64,000 nucleotides of DNA from CAVPOO01 sp963707015 (lineage in GTDB: Bacteria; Pseudomonadota; Gammaproteobacteria; Thiohalobacterales; Thiohalobacteraceae), in NCBI GenBank assembly GCA_963707015.1, contig CAVPOO010000007.1:124001-188000 (forward strand), in the 5' to 3' direction. Position numbers and translations under genes: made by a program. Positions within the stretch are counted from its first letter, which is position 1; the number at the start of each line of letters is the position of its first letter. Below the pieces are notes generated by a model. The model worked only from the letters and a program-made list of their open reading frames with translations. It made no database searches and was not told the origin of the DNA. Below, piece by piece: positions 38,501-44,620 of this stretch.

Positions 38501-41500
38501 GCAATACCACCGAAGAACGGATGTTCTACGGTGTCATCGAGGTGCGTCAGGCCACCTTCGGTACCGCACAACGGGGTACCGTCATCTCCACAGGGGTTCG
38601 GGAGCGTCGCTACCGGGTTGAGATCGGCGAGTTCCGGATGAGCCACCGGATCGGCAGCCTGTTCGTTGAACTCGTTGATGGCATGGATGCGCTCAATCAC
38701 AATGGCCGGCGCCAGCGTGCCGTCCTCGTAGTTCCAGCCGTTGGCCGCACCGTCGTCGGTGGTCAGATCCCACTTCGGCAGGTGGATGTGCTGGCCGATG
38801 ATGTCGGTCGGCGTGCGCACCTGGAAGTCGTCCACCTCGAACTCGCCCGGCACCAGGTTGGCGTGCAGGATCTTGCCGCAGTCGAAGGTGTTGAAGCGCA
38901 TCACCAGGGGCTCCGGCGGACGCTGCTTCAGCACGGTCGGCGCCACGTCCTCCCACAGCGAGATGATGCGCTCCTGCGGATAGTGGTAACCCACCTTGTT
39001 GAACACCGCGTCGATCTGCACGTTGGCCAGCTTGTAGGTGCGCGGGTTTTCGCTGGTGAATGTCGAGGCGCCGCGCGTGGTCAGGGTGGCCTGATCGTTG
39101 TCGCCATCGAAGAACTCACCCACCACGCCAGCGGTCAGCGGGATGCCCCGATCGTCGATGCAGGGATCCTGGAAGGGGCCGCCCGGCACCGGGTCTGCGC
39201 CATTCAGGACAAAGCTGGCAGCGGTCGTAACGCCGGCCAGGTTGGTGGCGGCACTGGGACGCTCACGCACGGCCTGGTAGGCCATGCTGACCTTCTCGAT
39301 GTCGGTACCAGTCTCGGGGAAGTACACCGGCTGGGCGCGCTCGATGACCTTGGAGAAGTCCAGGCGGTTCTGCGTGTCGAGCGACAGACCGCCGGAGGTG
39401 TACCCGAGCAGGTTGTGGCGCGGCAGACCGCCGTCCCAACCACCGGCCTGCGCCGCGTTGAAGCCGGCAGCGCTGGCACCCGCCTCGGTCAGCATGTCGA
39501 GCGGCGGGGTCGGTGCCCGCTGGCCCACCGTGCCGTGGGGGCAGGGATTGGTCGCCGTCGGGACGCCGCATTCGTTGCCCGCCACCCAGAAGGGGAAGCC
39601 GGGCGAGACGTCATCCTCGGTCCCGGCTATGCCATCGGGGCCGAGGGCCTCGGCGTGATCAACCACCGCCTGGGACGAGTCGGGAATGCCGTCCGGCGGC
39701 AGGCGGCCACCAAGCAGCGTCCAGGCACCGCGGTCAACCGCAGCGATAGAGACTTTAGCCGGCATGTGCGGCATGGCCTTGCCGGGCAGCGGTACGACGG
39801 CCGGGATCGGCACGCCGTCGGGCAGCTCACCGTCAGGCAGGGCGCGGGTTCCGGCTGCCGGCTGGCCGTTGCGCAGCGCAAACGCCGTGTCGTGGAAACC
39901 GTCGCCGTTGGCGTCGTCGTTGACCGACACCGCCAGCACACTGCCGGTCTGCAGCGTGTCGAGGTTACGGAGGTGATACCACATGCCCTGCGCGAAGTGC
40001 GGGTAGAAGTGGCAGTGGAAGATCGCATCGCCCACCGTCTTGTTGCGGTTGCCCGCACCGCCGTTGGCCAGCTCATAGGTATGGCCGGAGCCGGGCATGA
40101 TCTCCTGGGCATCCAGGTAGTTGCCGTTGTCGTCGTTCGGGTTGAACAGCCACTGGTGGTTGTGCAGGTGGAAGATGTGCTGCTCGAACGCGCCGGCGTG
40201 AATGTTGCGCATCTTGACCTGGTCGCCCGTGTAGGCGTGATGCACGTTGTAGGGGTCCTCCTGATACAGGGCAAAGTTGTTCGGGATCGGGCCGTTGGCC
40301 AGGCCAGGCAGACGCCAGCAGGCGTTCTGCTCGCCGGGGCCGGCCGCGATGTTGCGCGGGCTGCAGGCCTCGATGTTGGTGTTGGCCGGGAAGTTCACCA
40401 GCAGCCCCGGGTCGCCCACCGTCTGCGAGGCGAGGAAGAACTCCTCATAGGCGCAGTCGGTGCAGTCGTGCATCGGGCCGGTGTGCAGGCGGTTGGAGAT
40501 GATCTCCGAGCCGATGCCGCCCGAGCCGTAGTTGATCATGAACACGTCACCGACACCGTGCAGGGTGTAGCCGAGCACCGGGTCCTGATACCAGTTCGGG
40601 TAGACCTGCGAGTTGGTCTGCTCGTCGTGGAAGATCGAGGCGAACTCGCGGAAGGCCTCGAGCCGGTTGGGCAGGCTGGGCACGTTCTTGTTCACGCTCT
40701 CCAGCGGGTAGGTGCTGGGCGGGAAGCTGCCGTCCGGGTTCGGGCCCGCGATGATGGCGTTGATGTCGCTGTGCACCAGCTCACCGGCGGGAGTCAGCAT
40801 GTTGAGCACCGGCAGACCGGCCTTGCCCTCAGAAGCCCACGGCTCTCCGGAGGGATAGACCGCCTCGTAATTGATGATCGGCTGGCCGAACTCGGTCGTC
40901 TCGATGGTGGCGAGACGCATCTCCTCCTCGGTCACCTGGCTGCGGTAGATGCGGGCACCCACGGGCTCGACGTTGAGCTGGGCGAACATGCCCAGGCCGA
41001 GATTGCCACCGTTGGCCTCGGAACCGATGGTGGCACCGTAGCTGTTGACGGTGAAGGTGCCTTCCTTCGGCGTGTAGAGATTGTAGGTGATGGTGGCACC
41101 CGGCGGTATCACGCCGCTCTTCTTGGCGCCGTTCTGCACGCAGGCATTGACGTCAGCACCCGTATCGTTCACGCCCACGAAGCTGCCGTCGCTGTCCATG
41201 TTGCCGACGAGCTCCGCGCCCTGGGCGTGGAAACTGGCGCAGCGGTCGGCCACCTGGTTGTCGTTGAACAGGCCCGGGAAGGGCTGCCCGTTGGGCAACG
41301 TGCCAGGGGTGTTCTGACCCTGCTGCGCCGGGTTGGGGTTCGGGATCGGATCCAGCAGGTTGGTGAAGGTCACGTTCAGGCAGGCGCCCGCCACCGAGCG
41401 CACGACCAGCGGACGCGGCCGCTTGTCGGGGCGCAGCATCACATTGCCCGCCGTGCACTGGGTCTGGGTGCACGGGATCAGCGGACCGCCGGGGTTTGCC

Positions 41501-41748
41501 GGTATGGCCACCACGTCGCGCTTTAGCGCATAGGTGATCCAGTTCGGGTTCTGTGCGCCCAGGCGGTTGAACACCGTCGGATTGTCAAGCACCACCACGT
41601 TGGCCGTGATGGTCTGCGGACAGGACACCGCCGCCTCGGCCGTACCGCTGCCGCCGACATAGAGCCCTGCGGACAGGACACAGGCCGCGGTTGCGGCGAG
41701 ATAACTGCGCTGTACGCCGCGGTGCGGCGCATCCGGATGATTTGACAT
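35503..41748 (-). CDS. giant multicopper oxidase MCO2, 2081 residues
   Basis: ATG 41748 follows GGGAGG closely and starts a signal peptide nearly the same as in MCO1. A longer frame to 41949 has no ribosome site and would bury the signal peptide. Copper clusters match MCO1: H578-C-H...M589, H1122-D-H1124, and the C-terminal H-G-H at 1988-1990. The ends differ more from MCO1: residues about 40-80, the 1170-1190 region, and the C-terminal third with indels (for example an inserted segment near A-A-L-D-A-A-G-T). It is a tandem duplicate of MCO1. The divergent C-terminal third could change surface contacts or substrate access while the core stays fixed. Like MCO1 it belongs to the MofA-like class; Mn oxidation is the leading idea, with Fe or organic substrates as alternatives. 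Confidence 0.88.
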   Translation of the reverse strand: MSNHPDAPHRGVQRSYLAATAACVLSAGLYVGGSGTAEAAVSCPQTITANVVVLDNPTVFNRLGAQNPNWITYALKRDVVAIPANPGGPLIPCTQTQCTAGNVMLRPDKRPRPLVVRSVAGACLNVTFTNLLDPIPNPNPAQQGQNTPGTLPNGQPFPGLFNDNQVADRCASFHAQGAELVGNMDSDGSFVGVNDTGADVNACVQNGAKKSGVIPPGATITYNLYTPKEGTFTVNSYGATIGSEANGGNLGLGMFAQLNVEPVGARIYRSQVTEEEMRLATIETTEFGQPIINYEAVYPSGEPWASEGKAGLPVLNMLTPAGELVHSDINAIIAGPNPDGSFPPSTYPLESVNKNVPSLPNRLEAFREFASIFHDEQTNSQVYPNWYQDPVLGYTLHGVGDVFMINYGSGGIGSEIISNRLHTGPMHDCTDCAYEEFFLASQTVGDPGLLVNFPANTNIEACSPRNIAAGPGEQNACWRLPGLANGPIPNNFALYQEDPYNVHHAYTGDQVKMRNIHAGAFEQHIFHLHNHQWLFNPNDDNGNYLDAQEIMPGSGHTYELANGGAGNRNKTVGDAIFHCHFYPHFAQGMWYHLRNLDTLQTGSVLAVSVNDDANGDGFHDTAFALRNGQPAAGTRALPDGELPDGVPIPAVVPLPGKAMPHMPAKVSIAAVDRGAWTLLGGRLPPDGIPDSSQAVVDHAEALGPDGIAGTEDDVSPGFPFWVAGNECGVPTATNPCPHGTVGQRAPTPPLDMLTEAGASAAGFNAAQAGGWDGGLPRHNLLGYTSGGLSLDTQNRLDFSKVIERAQPVYFPETGTDIEKVSMAYQAVRERPSAATNLAGVTTAASFVLNGADPVPGGPFQDPCIDDRGIPLTAGVVGEFFDGDNDQATLTTRGASTFTSENPRTYKLANVQIDAVFNKVGYHYPQERIISLWEDVAPTVLKQRPPEPLVMRFNTFDCGKILHANLVPGEFEVDDFQVRTPTDIIGQHIHLPKWDLTTDDGAANGWNYEDGTLAPAIVIERIHAINEFNEQAADPVAHPELADLNPVATLPNPCGDDGTPLCGTEGGLTHLDDTVEHPFFGGIANNPQTPLYVGARTTIQRILMDPVVNVAGVDRGLGLTFSHDHYGPSTFQQIGLYSTILAEPAGSAWVHNETGLPLGNRQDGGPTTWQAAILPPAAAPLGSTVQSEAIADHREFYFEMSDFQHAYEAGVFVGANGFGIPQHTEVNQPDPFNAAIATAPAIQDTWRFAVNPPLKVRAFVQDAQGNPVGGAFPDVVKAEPVCPGGQPRPCSEAINIAHGSMFVVNYRNEPVGLRVFDPNAIGPDGVQGAQAAGQAGDLAFALQSRTDRAIAQLNTRLGDTPYPQNPFCQGQNGDLINCDRREGDPFTPIMRAYERDQVKIKIQVGATEEQHQASVHGLKWLSNGSGFGRSPNSGWRNFQSHGISEQFSLQVPVNPDRGQVGNTVDYLYATDGTRDGMWSGSWGVLRSYGQARQDLFVLPENPQQGAVQIVNANQFNGVCPNTAPVRSYDVTAVLANEVLPNNLGVTIPDNLPVNGLNDNAGGPLDPAGGTLVFNRRGTVVPNVVVPAAGNEPAFVAQGGAGPLNDPTAILYVRTEDLDPATGKLLPNAPVEPVVLRANAGDCIEVRLRNRLPEVAPDLAGWQDMLWVVNRELFQPVRGNEMHFFNNNLIRPSSYVGLHAQLVEYDASRDDGVLVGQNTAGQALVSPGGNKLFRWYAGDLRHEPAAGGGQGGGNQRRFQIVATPVEFGGSNLLSADRVKQPQKGLFGALVIEPTGATYPDALAALDAAGTLQRVPDGQANEAVTPNATRLTRAQVSVTSPAGGAGSGGNYREALAIGHKITNLRWVDGTAIANVNQNELGREGAEDAGHAGFNYGMEPSWFRFMLPPDVPFGNAGTPNSYGAIPNAHAMYANNLVTGEPNTIPAIAGVSALGDPVTPVFRTTLDADTAFDTRMHVLNGASADRDGTFMLHGHVWQRDPFVCPNQSDLGLAGRCNPNEPVPSRALGLNQQAKYLGGEEGMGHVYGHWPILFDAGGADGVPGDYLYRDYAPNGNRNGQFGILRVQ
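38471..41079 (-). repeat. 2.6-kb identical block shared with MCO1 (MCO2 copy)
   Basis: Counterpart of 31796-34404. The borders are single differences at 38470 (A against G at 31795) and 41080 (A against G at 34405), after which differences become frequent. Confidence 0.8.
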
Positions 41749-42070
41749 CGAACCTCCCTCCGTTGTTGTGCCGGGGCGGGTCTGGGCCATGTGGCCCTGA
41801 CCCTCCTGAACCCGCCCGTTTTGAGTTGCGCGCCTCGATCCGCATCTGCTCAGATCCCGCACCGAGATCGCGTCACCTCTGCTGCGTAGTACTACCCACC
41901 CTCGACTACCGTGCAGTACCACCCTCCCCCGCGGCTGCCGTTGCAACAACGCCCTCCGCTAAAGGGGTCTCCTCTGTGTGAAGGCTCCGCGACACACTTG
42001 TAAGGTCGGGAAATCCTCCAGTCCGTAGGCAGTAACTCTAGGTCGCTCGCGGGTAGCCGCACCACATCTA

Positions 42071-42241
42071 TCCGGACAGTTTTGACTCGGGCGAAGGGAT
42101 AGTCTTGCACCAGTACGTTCAGACCTGTCCGTACAGTTGTCGCCTGGGCGAAGGGACAGTCTTTCACCGGTACGTTCAGATCTGTCCGTACAGTTGTCAC
42201 GTGGGTGAAGGGATAGTTTTAAATCGGCACGTCTGGACGAG
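42071..42241 (-). repeat. three 57-bp tandem units upstream of MCO2
   Basis: Units at 42071-42127, 42128-42184 and 42185-42241 share TCCG-ACAGTT at the start and GGG-GAAGGGA-AGT in the middle; two have GTACGTTCAGA. CTGTCCGTACAG words span the joints. They lie 323-493 nt upstream of the MCO2 start. A related single unit lies upstream of MCO1. Spaced repeats of this size suit cooperative regulator binding. The rest of 41749-42599 shows no gene. Confidence 0.7.
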
Positions 42242-42381
42242 TTGCCGCGGGCGGCTGCCTAAGCGCAATGCTTCTGCAGGGCAACGGACGACAGCGAGAA
42301 TGCCCAGCCCGGCGGGCGCGTTCGCAGCGGCGGATCAACCGGTGAAAGCGGGCATGGCGGGTGAAGGTGGGCGCGGCGGGA

Positions 42382-42570
42382 ACTGTGCTATTTCAATCTG
42401 ATGAAGATGGATAGCATGGCCACGGAATCCACGGAAAAACACGGAAAGAACCAAAATCCACTAGAATTTTTTCCGTGTCCTTCCGTGGATTCCGTGGCTA
42501 ATCACAAGTAAAGACTGGTAGTCAGCCTGACTCGTCAGCATTCGTCACTATCAAGTTGAAAACGTACCAG
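42382..42570. mobile_element. 187-bp palindromic element, copy R1
   Basis: The core is GCCACGGAATCCACGG ... CCGTGGATTCCGTGGC (42419-42498). The arms match those of R4 and R5: TTTCAATCTGATGAAGATGGA on the left and, on the right, CACTATCAAGTTGAAAACGTACCAG. It has no coding capacity, as in a MITE. Confidence 0.75.
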
Positions 42571-42599
42571 AGCCTGTTTGCTGGCCCTGCGGTGCGCCC

Positions 42600-42740
42600 T
42601 CAGAGGCTGATCAGCCCTTGATCGATCGCGGCCCGTACCGCCTCCGTGCGGTTCTCTACCCGCAGCTTGGTGAACAGGCCGTTGATGTGGTACTTGACGG
42701 TGCGCTTGATGGTGTAGAGTTGCTGGGCAATCTCGGGGCA
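42600..42740 (-). pseudogene. 3' relic of a NarL-type response regulator
   Basis: The minus strand encodes R-T-V-K-Y-H-I-N-G-L-F-T-K-L-R and A-A-I-D-Q-G-L-I-S-L then stop, almost the same as the C-terminus of the regulator at 43369-44082. Everything upstream of the helix-turn-helix is missing; the relic runs straight into the vapC remnant. The repeat R1 and flanking bases before it match R2 and the flank of the intact gene, so this is one end of a 310-bp direct duplication. Confidence 0.8.
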
Positions 42741-42780
42741 GGAAGCCGACCGGCCGCTGCGCGTCGGTTATAGGGTGTCT

Positions 42781-42855
42781 TCAGTGTAAGCTGCCGGCGT
42801 CGTCATTCCCGGACCGCAGATGATCGATCCAGACCGAGGTATCGACCAGGATCAC
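42781..42855 (-). pseudogene. truncated vapC toxin (PIN domain start only)
   Basis: A GTG start overlaps the vapB stop (GTGA). The 24 residues read V-I-L-V-D-T-S-V-W-I-D-H-L-R-S, the typical VapC N-terminus with the first catalytic Asp, then diverge and stop. The rest of the PIN domain (about 100 residues) is gone, replaced by the regulator relic. No toxin activity is expected. Confidence 0.8.
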
Positions 42856-43049
42856 GCCGGATCGGACTGCCGGCGAGGAACGTCTTTCAGTTGCGGCTCG
42901 GTTGCACCGAGCCGTGCCAGCCGCCGTGCGCTCTCGCGTTCGATCAAGGCCCTCAAGCCCTCGCGCACCAGCGCCGCCTTCTCGGAAACTCCGGTAATTC
43001 GCTGGGCCTCGGCCAGCAACTGGTCGTCGATGTTCAAGGTGGTTCTCAT
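42852..43049 (-). CDS. vapB: VapB-type antitoxin, orphaned
   Basis: 65 residues, ATG 43049 preceded by AAGGAG with 7 nt spacing. It shows the common VapB pattern M-R-T-T-L-N-I-D-D, A-x-x-I-T-G-V-S-E-K and L-V-R-E-G-L-R-A-L-I-E-R-E-S-A-R-R-L: a short DNA-binding N-terminus and a toxin-binding tail. In intact pairs it neutralises the VapC ribonuclease and represses the operon. Here vapC is cut after 24 codons, so the gene is left without its partner and could only act on a VapC encoded elsewhere. Confidence 0.85.
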   Translation of the reverse strand: MRTTLNIDDQLLAEAQRITGVSEKAALVREGLRALIERESARRLARLGATEPQLKDVPRRQSDPA

Positions 43050-43182
43050 TGTTGCTCCTTAACCCTGCGATCTCTATTAAGCTTCAAAGTATACATCATT
43101 TGATGCTATTTCAGATGCCATTTCAAAAGGAGGCGAGGATCCACGCATTGACGCCAAGCCTGGTGTTACCGGTGGCAATAGT

Positions 43183-43338
43183 TGGCCACGGAATCCACGG
43201 AAAAATACGGAAAGAACCAAAATCCATTAGAATTCTTTTTCCGTGTTTTTCCGTGGATTCCGTGGCTAATCACAAGTGAAGACTGGCAGTCAGCCGGACT
43301 CGTCAGCATTCGTCACTATCAAGTTGAAAAGGTACCAG
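43183..43338. mobile_element. 187-bp palindromic element, copy R2 (left end missing)
   Basis: The core TGGCCACGGAATCCACGG ... CCGTGGATTCCGTGGC is followed by the same right arm as R1 (CACTATCAAGTTGAAAAGGTACCAG). The left arm is absent. It lies 31 nt beyond the 3' end of the regulator gene at 43369. Confidence 0.75.
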
Positions 43339-43368
43339 AGCCTGTTTGCTGGCCCTGCGCTGCGGACA

Positions 43369-44082
43369 TCAGAGACTGATCAGCCCTTGATCGATCGCGG
43401 CCCGTACCGCCTCCGTGCGGTTCTTGACCCGCAGCTTGGTGAACAGGCCGTTGATGTGATATTTCACCGTGCGCTCGGTGATGAAGAGCTCGCGCGCGAT
43501 ATCCTTGTTGCGCTTGCCCTGCGCCAGCGCGTGCAACACGGTGGCTTCCCGTTCGGTGAGCTCGCGACCATGCGGCGAATGCCGTTCATGCGAGCGCCCT
43601 AAGCGCCCCATCACGTGTGAGGCAACGGCCGGGTCCAGGTAAGAGCCACCGCGGGCCACGGTGTGGATCGCGTCGATGAGACGCTCCGGCGTCGAGCCCT
43701 TGATGACATAGCCACTGGCCCCGGCGCGCAGCGCCTCGCGCACGTGCGCCTCGCCTGCATGCGCGGTGTACACGACGATCTTCCCGGCAATGCCCTCGGT
43801 CTGTATCTTCTCCATGAGCTCGCAGGCGTTTTCGTCCTCCAGCATGAGGTCGACCAGGATGACATCGGGGCGCAACCTGACCAGCATGTCCCAGGCCTGG
43901 GCGCAGCTCGACGCCTCACCGACGACCGTCAGCCCGGACTCCGGGCCGAGCACCATGGAAACACCCATCCGCACCACCGGATGGTCATCGACCACCAGAA
44001 CGGATACCAATGTGTTCCCGTCACCGGTCGGCCCGATTGATCTGGTTGACTTCGAATTGTGCCCTCGTGAAGACATCAACAC
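43369..44082 (-). CDS. NarL/FixJ-family response regulator
   Basis: 237 residues, GTG start at 44082 (GAGGG 7 nt before; ATG at 44076 is possible). Receiver domain about 25-145: V-L-V-V-D-D-H-P-V-V-R-M, phosphoacceptor in I-L-V-D-L-M-L, Lys in Y-V-I-K-G-S. LuxR-type helix-turn-helix at about 170-235 (L-T-E-R-E-A-T-V-L, R-T-V-K-Y-H-I-N-G-L). It is close in sequence to the regulator at 21246. It follows the hybrid kinase gene on the same strand but is separated from it by 538 bp and has its own possible promoter. The kinase is the best candidate phosphate donor, directly or through its HPt domain. Confidence 0.9.
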   Translation of the reverse strand: MLMSSRGHNSKSTRSIGPTGDGNTLVSVLVVDDHPVVRMGVSMVLGPESGLTVVGEASSCAQAWDMLVRLRPDVILVDLMLEDENACELMEKIQTEGIAGKIVVYTAHAGEAHVREALRAGASGYVIKGSTPERLIDAIHTVARGGSYLDPAVASHVMGRLGRSHERHSPHGRELTEREATVLHALAQGKRNKDIARELFITERTVKYHINGLFTKLRVKNRTEAVRAAIDQGLISL

Positions 44083-44620
44083 CGTGTGTCCCTCACTAAC
44101 TAACTTGCCTGTTGTTTCCGTTTATTTTTGCGAACAAGGTCTCTTTGACTCTGCGGACAGGTCTCCCCATCTGAATTCTATACCTCGTAAAAAATTTGTA
44201 CAAGTTTTGTACCGGTATTAGTCCAGATTGTTGGCGCTCGCCAGAATAAGCTTGCGATACCAACACCACATGAGCCCCGGCGTGACCCGCACGAACTCCC
44301 GGTGGCGCCTTGCGCTCGCAAGGCGCAGATCGTTTTTGTGACAGCGTTAACGGAACTTTCCGGTTGCTAAGAGTAGTGCACACTCTGTTCCAACGTACAG
44401 CGTCATGGCTCGATAGCGGCAATACTATTTTTATAACATGCACTTAAACGATTCTCCTCAGGCGAAATCGCAACCATCTCCGTCTCGCTTGATCTGCCAG
44501 AGTGACAGACATTACTGCCAGCGCGATGTCATACCTGTCAGAAGTGTCAGGCGGTGAGCGCGATGGGCCGGACCCCTGCAGCCTCGCCTCGGCCGGGTAT
44601 GCCTGTGCGAGGCCAGGCTC
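44083..44620. other. intergenic stretch between kinase and regulator, no gene seen
   Basis: It holds the candidate promoter at 44175-44203. A minus-strand frame at 44096-44443 has no protein-like features and is taken as chance. Confidence 0.5.
44175..44203 (-). promoter_or_regulatory. possible sigma-70-type promoter of the regulator gene
   Basis: On the minus strand TTGTAC and TAGAAT are spaced by 17 nt, about 92 nt upstream of the start. The -10 fits well (5 of 6), the -35 poorly (3 of 6). Confidence 0.35.

Noticed and set aside
28699..41526. Antisense open frames of more than 2,000 codons opposite MCO1 and MCO2 (28699-35313 and 35326-41526), and shorter ones opposite the propeller and cytochrome/binding-protein genes
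   Set aside because: They lack ribosome sites and signal peptides, have low-complexity Arg/His/Val-rich content, and mirror the sense gene's GC-rich codon use, which removes stops from one antisense frame. The sense strand has copper motifs, signal peptides and family-wide features.
42071..42241. CRISPR-like array of 57-bp units
   Set aside because: The units are contiguous with no unique spacers, there are only three of them, and no cas gene is near; they are plain tandem repeats.
44096..44443. 115-codon minus-strand frame between regulator and kinase
   Set aside because: It has no ribosome site or domain, and it overlaps the likely promoter of the regulator gene.
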